Below are positions 19,546 through 27,379 of a DNA stretch of 64,000 bases, piece after piece. The translations under genes and the position numbers were made by a program. The notes beneath the pieces were generated by a model. That model saw only the letters and a list, made by a program, of their open reading frames with translations, was not told the DNA's origin and did not search any database. Numbering within the stretch: the stretch's first letter is position 1; every line of letters begins with the position of its first letter. This stretch comes from Myxococcales bacterium (GTDB lineage Bacteria; Myxococcota_A; Polyangia; Polyangiales; Polyangiaceae): contig JACPVJ010000106.1 of the NCBI GenBank assembly GCA_016191785.1, positions 57,414 to 121,413 on the forward strand. The letters are read 5' to 3'.

Positions 19546-19761
19546 CTAGGGAAGCGCCGCGATCACGTCGGCATGCTCGGGAAAGCGCCCCGCGTCGGCC
19601 TTCGAGAACAGCAGCTTGCCGTCGGCGATCACGTCGAACTGTCCGGGCCTGCCCACCACGAGCTTCACCTCGTAGCCCTTGGCGCGCTCGATCTCGGCCG
19701 CGAGACTCGCGGCCCGGGGTCGGTAGTTTCAAGCCTGGCAGTAGTGGATCGCGACCTGCAT
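19546..19761 (-). CDS. selW: SelW/Rdx-family selenoprotein with in-frame UGA (selenocysteine)
   Basis: 72 codons including the stop, 71 residues if UGA is read as selenocysteine. The start is MQVAIHYCQA, then UGA at 19729-19731 (codon 11), then NYRPRAASL. The motif is therefore CxxU at residues 8-11, placed as in mammalian SelW (CGAU). The rest keeps the family pattern: GQFDVIADGKLLFSK and GRFPEHADVIAAL. Rdx proteins are thioredoxin-fold redox proteins that form a mixed or internal selenenylsulfide. The gene is 9 bases after prfB and 72 bases before lysS. A perfect hairpin starts 14 bases after the UGA. A nonsense mutation of a Cys form is the alternative, but it would have to hit precisely the Sec position and leave the rest intact. 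Gene callers that stop at UGA would miss this gene. Confidence 0.85.
19696..19731 (-). promoter_or_regulatory. UGA selenocysteine codon plus candidate bacterial SECIS hairpin
   Basis: On the minus strand the UGA at 19731-19729 is followed by 14 bases and then by a perfect 8-bp stem GGCCGCGA/TCGCGGCC (19714-19707 with 19703-19696), closed by the three-base loop GTC. The loop lies about 22 bases after the UGA and its first base is G. Both fit what is known of bacterial SECIS elements, which sit just downstream of the UGA within the coding region and carry a G early in a small apical loop bound by SelB. High GC makes hairpins common here, so the fit is supportive, not proof. Confidence 0.65.
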
Positions 19762-19770
19762 GGCGGGGCC

Positions 19771-20905
19771 TCAGGACAGTGGTGGAGTCTTGGTGACCTT
19801 GTCGGCGTTCTGCAAGAGGTAGGCCTCGATGAAGTCGTCGATCTCGCCATCGAGCACGCGCTGCACGTCGCCGGTCTCGTGATCGGTGCGCAGGTCCTTC
19901 ACCAGCTGATAGGGCTGAAGCACGTACGACCGGATCTGGTTGCCCCAGGCGATGTCGGTCTTGGCCGCCTCGTAGTCGGCCTGGGCCTTCTCGCGACGCG
20001 CCAGCTCGACCTCGTACAGCTTGGCCTTGAGCATCTTCAGCGCCATGGCGCGGTTCTGATGCTGGCTGCGCTCGGCACGGCAGACGATCACGATACCGCT
20101 GGGCAAGTGCTTCAGCCGCACCGCGGTCTCGACCTTGTTCACGTTCTGGCCGCCCTTGCCGCCAGCACGCATGGTCGTGATGTCGAGGTCCGTGTCTTTG
20201 ACCTCGATGGCGATCTCGTCCTCGATGTCGGGCGTGACCTCGACGGCGGCGAAGCTGGTCTGACGGCGCGCGTTCGCGTCGAACGGGCTGATGCGCACCA
20301 GGCGATGCACGCCCACCTCGGCCCGCAGATAGCCGTAGGCGTTGGGGCCGCTGACCGTGAACGACGCACCGTCGATGCCCGCGTCGTCGCTCACCTGATA
20401 GTCGATGATCTCGGTCTTGTAGCCGCGGCGCTCGCACCAGCGGGTGTACAAGCGCAGCAGCATCTCGGCCCAGTCCTTGGCGTCGGTGCCGCCGGTCCCC
20501 GGGTGGATGCTGACGATGGCGTTCGCGTGATCGACCGGGCCGCTCAGCATGCGCTGAAGCTCGGCCTTGCGCACACGCTCGGCCAGGGCCTTGGCCTGCA
20601 GGTCTGCGTCCACGAGCGCGGTCTCGTCGTTCTCGGCGGCGCAGAGCTCGAGGAACTCGACGCCGTCGTTCACGTCCTTGGAGAGCGCGTCGATGCCCGC
20701 GACCTTCTCGCTGGCGATGGCACGCTTGCGCATCAGCGCCTGCGCCTTGGCCTGGTCGCCCCAGAAGTCGGGCGCAGCCGAGAGGGTGTCCAGCTCTTCG
20801 ATTTCCCGCTTCAGCGCCGGGACGTCAAAGAGACCCCCTTAGCGCGACGACACGCCTTTGGAGGTCTTCGAGGACACTGCGGACTTCTGCAACCACGATC
20901 GCCAT
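19771..20905 (-). CDS. prfB: Peptide chain release factor 2, expressed by programmed +1 frameshift
   Basis: The gene has a 26-codon leader frame (MAIVVAEVRSVLEDL to RGSL, ATG at 20905, UGA at 20827-20825) and a 351-residue main frame to 19771. Skipping one base at CTT-TGA-C joins them into a 377-residue protein, the normal RF2 size. The main frame has the anticodon-like tripeptide SPF (RISPFDANARR), which reads UGA and UAA, and the GGQ peptidyl-hydrolysis motif in GGKGGQNVNKVETA. Low RF2 slows termination at UGA and favours frameshifting, so RF2 autoregulates. It heads an operon with selW, lysS, the permease and lolD. Its own stop is also UGA. Confidence 0.95.
20824..20839 (-). promoter_or_regulatory. 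prfB programmed +1 frameshift signal
   Basis: Minus-strand AGGGGG (20839-20834), then TCT, then the slippery CTT, UGA and C. This is the classic RF2 recoding site: an internal Shine-Dalgarno sequence three bases before CUU-UGA-C stimulates slippage of the P-site tRNA-Leu by one base so that GAC is read next. The spacing is the same as in E. coli (AGGGGGTATCTTTGAC), which differs only at the TAT/TCT codon. Confidence 0.95.
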
Positions 20906-20975
20906 GGCAGACGGGAGGAATACTCCGGTCGGCCCCGTCGGGGAAGGGTGTTCTTGCTCCCCCGCCGGAGGCGGC

Positions 20976-21770
20976 TCACTCGGTGCGCCGGCGGCGCGCG
21001 ACCGCCCGCTTCCGGATGCCCGCCGCCCGCGGCGAGAACCACCCACCGGTCAAGACGTCGAGCCGCACCTCCGCTTCGATGGCGCGAAGCTCCGCGAGCG
21101 CTTGCTCGTCGGGCGGCGCATCGGGATCCGCCACGCCCGAGACCGCGCGCTGCCAGGCGAAGAGCGCCTCGAGCACGTCTTTGACCAAGCGGGCGTCCTT
21201 CTGCGCGCGCAGACGACGCAGGTGCTCGATCTGAAGCTCCTCGTCGGCGAACACCGCGCGGTCGAGCTTCCAGGTCGCCTGCGCCTCGAGCGCGAGGCTC
21301 ACGCCGCCGGCCTGGGTGTAGCGGTACGGATCAGCGGTGGTCGGCGCCAGACGCAGCGACTCGTCGGTGGTCCGCGATGCGCGCAAGCGCAGCTCGGGAA
21401 GCGCGGCCGACGAGCGGGCTCGGGCCGAGAGGCTCCCGTACCGGGCCTCGGCGCGGGCCCGACCCGACGCCCGGAGCGCCGCGCGAATGGCGGCGTGCGC
21501 GAGCTCGGGAGTGACCAGCGAGAGGGCGCGCGGCGACCCTGCGGTAGGCTTCTCGGTCTGCGCGGGGGGCTGGGCAAACGCGCGCGGGGCGCGGGGCGCG
21601 CGCGGACGGTCCAGGGGCAGATCGAGGGTGACGAGGCCCACCCCCTCGCGCGCGCCGTCGGCACGGGCGACCCAGCCGCCGCGCAAGCCGAGCTCGAGCG
21701 AGCCGTTGGACGCACTCGCGTCCAGCGAGAGAAAGACCACCACGAGCCATGCACGCACCTTCGTCTTCAT
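20976..21770 (-). CDS. Exported protein of unknown function
   Basis: 264 residues. The N-terminus MKTKVRAWLVVVFLSLDASA is a Sec signal peptide with a likely Ala-x-Ala-type cleavage near residue 20. The mature part is Ala/Arg-rich with predicted helical segments (LAHAAIRAALRASGRARAEA and the later DARLVKDVLEALFAWQRAV). The late helical region resembles the coiled hairpins of TolC-type outer-membrane components, but I cannot assign it. The C-terminus is strongly basic (RKRAVARRRRTE). It stands 70 bases upstream of prfB on the same strand and could be co-transcribed with it. The function is unknown. Confidence 0.7.
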   Translation of the reverse strand: MKTKVRAWLVVVFLSLDASASNGSLELGLRGGWVARADGAREGVGLVTLDLPLDRPRAPRAPRAFAQPPAQTEKPTAGSPRALSLVTPELAHAAIRAALRASGRARAEARYGSLSARARSSAALPELRLRASRTTDESLRLAPTTADPYRYTQAGGVSLALEAQATWKLDRAVFADEELQIEHLRRLRAQKDARLVKDVLEALFAWQRAVSGVADPDAPPDEQALAELRAIEAEVRLDVLTGGWFSPRAAGIRKRAVARRRRTE

Positions 21771-21834
21771 GCCGGCTGCTCGGGCGCGGCGCCGACGGGG
21801 TTGCGTGCAACGTCGAAAAAAAAGAAGGAACCGC

Positions 21835-22908
21835 TCACGCCTCGCGCGACAGAGCGTGTGCTCGAGCCATGGCCTGCGCGTCGACGTCGGCAGCTGCGAA
21901 CGCGACCCCCTCTGCGTCGAGCACCGCTGCCACGAGGTGCGGCGAGAAGTCGGCCTCGCGCTGCTGCCCGAGGGCAGCGCGCACGACCGCGCCGGCCCCG
22001 AAGCCGCTCACCAACAGCGAGCCGGTGGGCGCGCCGACGACCACGTCGCGCTCGGTCCGTCGCGCCCCGGAAACGCGCGGCCAGAGGGCGCACAATCGCA
22101 CCACCCACCCCTGCTGCGGCGTGCGCGCCCGGGTGCGATCCGAGAGCTCCCAGTGGAGCCACACGCCGCCGGCGCTCGGGATCGCGAAGAGCTGGTCGGC
22201 CTGGGGCGGCGCGGTGAAGGCCGGTGCCGGCGCGATCGCGGGCGCCTCGACCGCAGGCGCCTCGACCGCAGGCGCCTCCACCGCAGGCGCCTCCACCGGA
22301 GCCTCTACTGCAGGAGCCTCGACCGCGGTCGCATCGGCCTCGACCACGGCGGGGGTCGGGGCGGCCGCGGGCTCGACGGCGTCGCGCTCGTCCTGAAGCC
22401 CCTCTGGCGGCAGCGCTTCGACCTCGGCAGGCGCGGGCGCATCTTCCGGCTGCTCGGGCTCGGTGGCGCGCACGGGGGCGGGGCGCGCCACCGTGAGCCG
22501 ATCGCGCAGCGCGCGGGCCGCTGCGTGGTCGGGCTCGGTCTCGAGCACTTGATCGAGCATGCCGAGGGCGCGCTTCATGTGGCCCTGGGCGGCGTAGATC
22601 TCGGCCAGCGTGACCGTGGCGACCGGCGGCTGGTGCTGGACGCGCGTGGGCGTGACGCCCTGTCGCACGAGCTCGGCCGCGTCGGGCATGTTGAGCCCCT
22701 GCTCGATCAGGCTCGCGACCAGGTCCCGCGCGACGCCGAGCCAGCCGCGGGCGCGACGCCGGGCGGTGACGTCGGTCTCTTGCCGGCGGATGATCTCGTC
22801 GATCATCTCGACACGCGTCATCACCTCGGGGCGCGAAACACCCACGCGGCGAGCGCGTTCGATCAGGCCGTCCCGGTTCAGCGCGTCGAGATCGCTTCGC
22901 GTCGTCAC
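21835..22908 (-). CDS. Repeat-bearing protein with Rho-N/SAP-like N-terminus
   Basis: 357 residues from a GTG at 22908; the frame is open upstream, but there it is a shadow of ribF. The N-terminus (LDALNRDGLIERARRVGVSR) resembles a Rho N-terminal or SAP-like helix-extension-helix. A TPR-like segment follows near 95-140 (LAEIYAAQGHMKRALGMLDQ). A low-complexity linker carries VEAPA repeats at about 190-225. A C-terminal domain begins near 235 with GGVWLHWELSD. The order Rho-N plus a domain opening with a Tyr/Trp-containing strand is reminiscent of DUF4912 proteins, but that is a weak resemblance. No signal peptide is seen. It lies 14 bases downstream of ribF, probably in the same transcript. 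Confidence 0.7.
   Translation of the reverse strand: MTTRSDLDALNRDGLIERARRVGVSRPEVMTRVEMIDEIIRRQETDVTARRRARGWLGVARDLVASLIEQGLNMPDAAELVRQGVTPTRVQHQPPVATVTLAEIYAAQGHMKRALGMLDQVLETEPDHAAARALRDRLTVARPAPVRATEPEQPEDAPAPAEVEALPPEGLQDERDAVEPAAAPTPAVVEADATAVEAPAVEAPVEAPAVEAPAVEAPAVEAPAIAPAPAFTAPPQADQLFAIPSAGGVWLHWELSDRTRARTPQQGWVVRLCALWPRVSGARRTERDVVVGAPTGSLLVSGFGAGAVVRAALGQQREADFSPHLVAAVLDAEGVAFAAADVDAQAMARAHALSREA
22239..22328 (-). repeat. 15-bp tandem repeat encoding VEAPA
   Basis: Five to six near-identical copies of a 15-base unit (plus strand ggcgcctcgaccgca) lie head to tail inside the repeat-bearing gene and keep its frame. They encode an acidic, Pro/Ala-rich flexible linker. The copies near the left end are nearly perfect, while those to the right have diverged (gagcctctactgcag). 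Copy number probably varies between strains. Confidence 0.85.
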
Positions 22909-22922
22909 GCGGCGGGACTCTA

Positions 22923-23900
22923 CTAGCTCCACGCGCCGTTCGCAGCAGGATCGGGCGTGGCTGCGGAAAGCAGCCGCCTCGCCTCGGCGACGTCTTGCTG
23001 GATCTGCCGAACCAGCGCGCCCGGGCCGTCGAAGCGCTGCTCGTCCCGCAATCGCTCCACGAAGTGGACCCGAAGCGCGGCGTCGTACAGATCGCCGTCG
23101 AAATCCAGCAGGTGAACCTCGGTGCTCGCTCCGGCGCCCAGCGTCGGGCGGACCCCGAGGTTGGCGACGCCGACGCCGAGCACGCGCGCGCGCCCCCCCT
23201 CGAGGCGGTCGACCAGGCACGCGTAGACCCCCTGCTTGGGCGCCAGCTCGACCACGCCGCCGAGGTTGGCGGTCGGAAACCCGAGGGTGCGGCCCCGGGC
23301 GGCGCCGCGCACCACCCGGCCGGAAATGGCGTGGGGGCGCCCGAGGACCGCGGCCGCGCCGCGCACGTCGCCCGCCTCGATGGCCCCCCGGACCCGACTG
23401 CTGGAATACGAGCCGACCTGATCGCCCTCGAGCTCGTGGGCGCGCGAGCGAAACCCGAGCTCGGTTCCCAGCTCGCCCAAGAGCGCGATGTCCCCTTTTC
23501 GACCTCGACCGAAGCAGAAGTTCCGACCGACGAGCACCGCCGCAGCGCCGAGATCCCGGAGCAAGAGCCGCTCGACGAACTCGCGGGCCAAGAGCTCGCT
23601 CAGCGCGAGCGTGAAGGGCTCGACCACCACCGTGAGCGCGGGCGAGACCCGACCGATGAGCTCGACCCGCCGGGGCATTGGAGTGAGCACGCTGGGCGTG
23701 CCCCTGCCGAGGACGACGACCGGGTGGGGGTCGAAGGTGAGCACCACCGGAGCCAGCCCGTGCCGGTCGGCCTCGTCCACCGCCGACGCGAGCACCGCCC
23801 GATGGCCGAGGTGCACGCCGTCGAAGTTCCCGATCACCACCAGGGTGCTCTTCGGCCGTGCGCCGAGCGCGGCACAGCCATCGATCTGACGAGCGCTCAC
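22923..23900 (-). CDS. ribF: Bifunctional riboflavin kinase/FAD synthetase
   Basis: About 325 residues from a GTG at 23900, near the 313 of E. coli RibF. An in-frame GTG at 23981 would add 27 residues but abuts the holA start. The N-terminal nucleotidyltransferase has GNFDGVHLGHRAVL and TFDPHPVVVL, then SSSRVRGAIEAGD. The C-terminal flavokinase has GRTLGFPTANL, GVYACLVD and ANLGVRPT. It converts riboflavin to FMN and then FAD. ribA lies nearby at 25124 on the other strand. I see no FMN riboswitch in front of it. It is divergent from holA. Confidence 0.93.
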   Translation of the reverse strand: MSARQIDGCAALGARPKSTLVVIGNFDGVHLGHRAVLASAVDEADRHGLAPVVLTFDPHPVVVLGRGTPSVLTPMPRRVELIGRVSPALTVVVEPFTLALSELLAREFVERLLLRDLGAAAVLVGRNFCFGRGRKGDIALLGELGTELGFRSRAHELEGDQVGSYSSSRVRGAIEAGDVRGAAAVLGRPHAISGRVVRGAARGRTLGFPTANLGGVVELAPKQGVYACLVDRLEGGRARVLGVGVANLGVRPTLGAGASTEVHLLDFDGDLYDAALRVHFVERLRDEQRFDGPGALVRQIQQDVAEARRLLSAATPDPAANGAWS

Positions 23901-23981
23901 CGCGCGGGCAAATAGTACAGAAGCCGCCCCACGAAAAGCCGCGCCCTTCCCCCGCGCCAGCAGGCGTGCCAAGACCCACAC

Positions 23982-25040
23982 GTGACGCCCGATCGTGCGC
24001 TGTCGGACCTCCGCGAAGGCAAGCTCTCACCGGTGTACCTGGTCGCGGGCGAGGAGCGTCACCTGGCCACCGAGGTGGTGCGAGCGATCCGCGAGGCGGC
24101 GCTGGCCGGAGCGACCCCCGGGCTGAACGACGAGCAGCTGATCGCCGGGGAGACCAGCGCGCGCGCGGTGGTCTCCGCCGCGCGGACCCTGCCCATGTTC
24201 GCCAAGCGTCGCCTGGTCGTGGTCCGGAACCTCGAGCGGTGGGACGCCCAGGGCGAGAAGAAAGCGAACGCCGAGGCGCTGGACTTGCTCGCGGACTACC
24301 TCGACGATCCCTCGCCGAGCACGGTGCTGCTCTTGGTCGCCGGCAAGCTGGACAAGCGCCGGCGCTTGTACGTGAGCGCGCTGAAGAAGGACTTCCTGGT
24401 GCTGTGCGAGCCGCTGAAGCGCGACGCGCTGCCGGGGTGGGTCACGCGCGCCGTGCGCGAGCGCGGCAACACCGTCGCGCCCGGCGTCGCCGATCTGATC
24501 GCAGAGCTGGCCGGGCCCGAGCTCGGCGCCGTGGCCGACGCCGTCGAGCGCGTGTGCCTGTTCGCCGGGCAGCGCGCCGAGGTGACCGAAGACCACGTCG
24601 CCGAGTGCATCGTGCGCCTTCGGCCGACCACGGTGTGGGAGCTGGTGGACGCAGTGGGCGCGCGGGACACCGGCCGGGCGCTGGCCACCCTCGCCGGCGT
24701 CTACGATCCGTCGGATCGTGGCCTGCGGCTGGTGGGCGTCTTGGCCTGGTCGGCGCGACAGCTGCTGAAGTTCGAGTCCGCCAGCCGGGCCGGTGCGAGC
24801 CCGGAAGACGCCGCGAAGCGCGCCGGCGCGCCGCCGTTCAAGGCCCGGGATCTCGCGCGCCAGGTCAAGCAGATCCCGCGCCCAGCGCTCGAGGCCTGGC
24901 TCGAGACCTTGGCGGGCCTCGACCTCGCGCTCAAGGGTGGATCGAAGCGACCTCCGCAGGCGGTGCTCGAGCACGCCATCTTGGCCCTCTGCACCGGCGA
25001 TCGCGGGAAGGGGCGCGCGCCAGCGCGCCGTCCGGCTTGA
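23982..25040 (+). CDS. holA: DNA polymerase III delta subunit
   Basis: 352 residues from a GTG at 23982. The N-terminal AAA+-like fold has LSPVYLVAGEERHL in place of a true Walker A, as usual for delta. A RRLVVVRNLERWD segment and the TVLLLVAGKLDKRRR strand follow. The three-domain pattern ends with the collar helices (LDLALKGGSKRPPQAVLEHAILAL). Delta opens the beta clamp in the clamp loader during replication. The C-terminus is Arg/Ala-rich. It is followed after 83 bases by ribA on the same strand. Confidence 0.88.
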   Translation: MTPDRALSDLREGKLSPVYLVAGEERHLATEVVRAIREAALAGATPGLNDEQLIAGETSARAVVSAARTLPMFAKRRLVVVRNLERWDAQGEKKANAEALDLLADYLDDPSPSTVLLLVAGKLDKRRRLYVSALKKDFLVLCEPLKRDALPGWVTRAVRERGNTVAPGVADLIAELAGPELGAVADAVERVCLFAGQRAEVTEDHVAECIVRLRPTTVWELVDAVGARDTGRALATLAGVYDPSDRGLRLVGVLAWSARQLLKFESASRAGASPEDAAKRAGAPPFKARDLARQVKQIPRPALEAWLETLAGLDLALKGGSKRPPQAVLEHAILALCTGDRGKGRAPARRPA

Positions 25041-25123
25041 CCGACCCCCCCCACGGCCCCATGCTCATCCGCGTTGGGTGAGGCCCTAGCGCACGATCCG
25101 CTTCCCGGGCCACCAGACTTCGC

Positions 25124-25819
25124 ATGACGACAGAACGCTGCCGCCTGGAGCACCTGGCCCGCGCTCCGCTGCCCACCCGCTTCGGGGCGTTCGAGCTGCA
25201 CGTCTACCGGTTCGACGATCCGCAGGCCGATCCGAGCTTGTCGGACGAGCACCTGGCGTTGGTCATGGGCGACGTCCGCGGCCAGAGCGCGGTGGCGGTG
25301 CGGGTCCACTCCGAGTGCCTGACCAGCGAGGTCTTCGCGTCCCTCAAGTGCGACTGCAAGGGCCAGCTCGAGCACGCCCAGGCCGAGGTGGCGCGCCGGG
25401 GCTCGGGGGTGATCCTCTACCTCCGGCAAGAGGGGCGCGGCATCGGCCTGGCCAACAAGATCCGCGCTTACGCGCTCCAGGCCGAGGGGGCCGACACGAT
25501 CGAGGCCAACCAGCGCCTGCACCTGCCCATCGACGCGCGGCAATACGACGTCGCGGCGGCCATCTTGCGCGACCTGGAGGTGAAGTCGGTCGTGCTCATG
25601 ACCAACAACCCGGCCAAGGTCGACGCGCTCTCGGCCCTGGGCATAGTGGTGGAAGACCGCATCCCGATGCTGGTCGCCGCCAACCCCTTCAGTCAGTCGT
25701 ATCTCGAAGTGAAGAAGAAGAAGATGCGGCACGAGCTGCCGAGTGGCGTGTTCAACCAGAAGCCCGAGCCCGAGCCGAACGACGGGTCCGAGAGCCCCGA
25801 CCCCGCCGCGGCACACTGA
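25124..25819 (+). CDS. ribA: GTP cyclohydrolase II
   Basis: 231 residues, without a fused DHBP synthase domain. The zinc-binding cysteines appear in HSECLTSEVFASLKCDC, then RQEGRGIGLANKIRAYALQ and TIEANQRL, and the substrate motif LMTNNPAKVDAL. It opens GTP to 2,5-diamino-6-ribosylamino-pyrimidinone phosphate and formate, the first committed step of riboflavin synthesis. The C-terminal 30 residues form a Pro/Glu-rich tail. The ATG at 25124 follows a clear stretch with no rival start. It is convergent with glmU. Confidence 0.95.
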   Translation: MTTERCRLEHLARAPLPTRFGAFELHVYRFDDPQADPSLSDEHLALVMGDVRGQSAVAVRVHSECLTSEVFASLKCDCKGQLEHAQAEVARRGSGVILYLRQEGRGIGLANKIRAYALQAEGADTIEANQRLHLPIDARQYDVAAAILRDLEVKSVVLMTNNPAKVDALSALGIVVEDRIPMLVAANPFSQSYLEVKKKKMRHELPSGVFNQKPEPEPNDGSESPDPAAAH

Positions 25820-25868
25820 CACGAAGACGGGGACCACAGACCGAGCCCGGCGCGAGGCCCGGCGCCGC

Positions 25869-27275
25869 TCACTCCCCCGCCTTCTTCTGCTTGGCCGCGG
25901 CAGCGAGCCGCGCTTTGAGCCGGGGCGCGTAGCCTGCCTTGTTCTCTTGGGCGGTGCGGCCGATGGCCAGTGCCTCGTCGGGCACGTCCTTCGTCACGGT
26001 CGTACCAGTGGCCACGTAGGCGTCCTTGCCGATGCGCACCGGAGCGACGATCTGACTGTCGCTGCCGATGAACGCGCCAGGTCCGATCACCGTCAGGTGC
26101 TTCTGGAAGCCGTCGTAGTTGCAGAAGATGGTCCCGGCCCCCACGTTCGCGCCCTCGCCGATCTCGCCGTCGCCGAGGTAGGCCAGGTGGTTCGCCTTGG
26201 CGCCCCGATGGACGCGCGTCTTCTTGGTCTCGACGAAGTTCCCGATGTGAGCGTCGGGCCCGATCTCGCTGGCCGGTCGCAGGTGGGCGAACGGCCCAAT
26301 CTGCGCGCCCGCGTCGACCCGGCTCTCGGTGATCACGCTGTAGGGCTTGATCAACACCCGCTCGCCGACTTGCGAATCGGTGACGACCGACCCCACGTCG
26401 ACCGTCGTGCCGGCGCCGATCCTGGATTTTCCGCGGAGGGTCACGCCGGCCTCGACCACCGCGTCGGGGCCAAGGGTCACGCCCGCGTCGATCCGCGCGT
26501 CGCCGCGAACAGTCACGCCCGCGATCTGATGACCGCGCGCGATACGCTGGTAGAGCAAGCTCTCGGCCTGGGCGAGCTGGGCGCGATCGTTCACGCCGAG
26601 CAGGTTGTCGGCATGCCCGACGATGGCCACGGCGCCCGCGCCCCTCGCGGCCACGGCCACCGCGTCCGTCAGGTAGTACTCGCCGGCGGCGTTTTCCGCG
26701 TTGATCTGCCCGAGCGCCGTGCGGAGGGCGGCGGTCCGCGCCACGTACACGCCGGCGTTCACCTCGCGCACGGCGCGCTCCGCGTCGGTCCGCAGGTCCT
26801 TGTGTTCCCGCACCTCGAGCACGCGTCCGCGCTCGTCGCGGAGCACGCGGCCATACCCGTCGGCCTCGTCGAGCAGGGCGCTCATCAAGCAGAGCTCGCG
26901 CTCGCCCAGGGCGTCGATCAGCGCCCGTAGATCGTCGGCGCGAACCAACGGCGTGTCGCCGCACAGAATCAGCACCCGTTCGCTGGCCACGCCACCGATG
27001 CCGGCCTTGACGGCGTCGCCGGTACCGCGCGGCACGGCCTGCACCGCCACGGTGACCGGCGCGCCCGGCAGCTCGCTCGCGAGCACGGCCGCGACCGCCT
27101 CTTCGACCGCGGGGCTCACCACGCAGACCACGGCGTCGGCTCCGGCCTCGAGCGCCGCGCGGATCGGGAAGAGCAAGAGCGGCCACCCGGCGGCGCGGTG
27201 CAGCACCTTGGGCAGCGTGCTCTTCATGCGTTTGCCGAGGCCGGCGGCGAGAACGAGGGCGGTGAGCGAGCTCAT
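25869..27275 (-). CDS. glmU: Bifunctional UDP-N-acetylglucosamine pyrophosphorylase/glucosamine-1-phosphate acetyltransferase
   Basis: 468 residues from the ATG at 27275 (E. coli has 456). The N-terminal uridyltransferase has LVLAAGLGKRMKSTLPKVLH and the product-binding GTGDAVKAGI. The C-terminal left-handed beta-helix begins near residue 250, with hexapeptide repeats (IDAGVTLGPDAVVEAGVTL), the catalytic region LAYLGDGEIGEGANVGAGT and NYDGFQKH. It makes UDP-GlcNAc from glucosamine-1-phosphate for peptidoglycan and lipopolysaccharide. It is divergent from the lipoprotein gene at 27380 with 104 bases between. Upstream extension of the frame has shadow composition. Confidence 0.95.
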   Translation of the reverse strand: MSSLTALVLAAGLGKRMKSTLPKVLHRAAGWPLLLFPIRAALEAGADAVVCVVSPAVEEAVAAVLASELPGAPVTVAVQAVPRGTGDAVKAGIGGVASERVLILCGDTPLVRADDLRALIDALGERELCLMSALLDEADGYGRVLRDERGRVLEVREHKDLRTDAERAVREVNAGVYVARTAALRTALGQINAENAAGEYYLTDAVAVAARGAGAVAIVGHADNLLGVNDRAQLAQAESLLYQRIARGHQIAGVTVRGDARIDAGVTLGPDAVVEAGVTLRGKSRIGAGTTVDVGSVVTDSQVGERVLIKPYSVITESRVDAGAQIGPFAHLRPASEIGPDAHIGNFVETKKTRVHRGAKANHLAYLGDGEIGEGANVGAGTIFCNYDGFQKHLTVIGPGAFIGSDSQIVAPVRIGKDAYVATGTTVTKDVPDEALAIGRTAQENKAGYAPRLKARLAAAAKQKKAGE

Positions 27276-27379
27276 GTCGACGCTGATTTCGCATGGTCTC
27301 GCGCGACCGTCACGATTGACGCGTCGCGTTGGCCGCGTTCGGCCGCCCGATCGGGCCGCCCGGCGTAGACTAGCGGAAC

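Noticed and set aside
19546..19761. selW as a nonsense-mutated pseudogene
   Set aside because: The UGA falls exactly at the Sec position of the family, the rest is intact, and a fitting hairpin follows; kept as the main alternative.
19487..20437. A 316-codon minus-strand open frame overlapping prfB and selW
   Set aside because: Arg/Gly/Asp-rich shadow in another frame than RF2 and selW.
22239..22328. Possible CRISPR array
   Set aside because: Head-to-tail 15-bp units without spacers, in frame with a gene; a coding tandem repeat.
25041..25123. Possible FMN riboswitch in front of ribA
   Set aside because: The RFN consensus segments are absent in the 83 bases before the start; ribF also lacks one.
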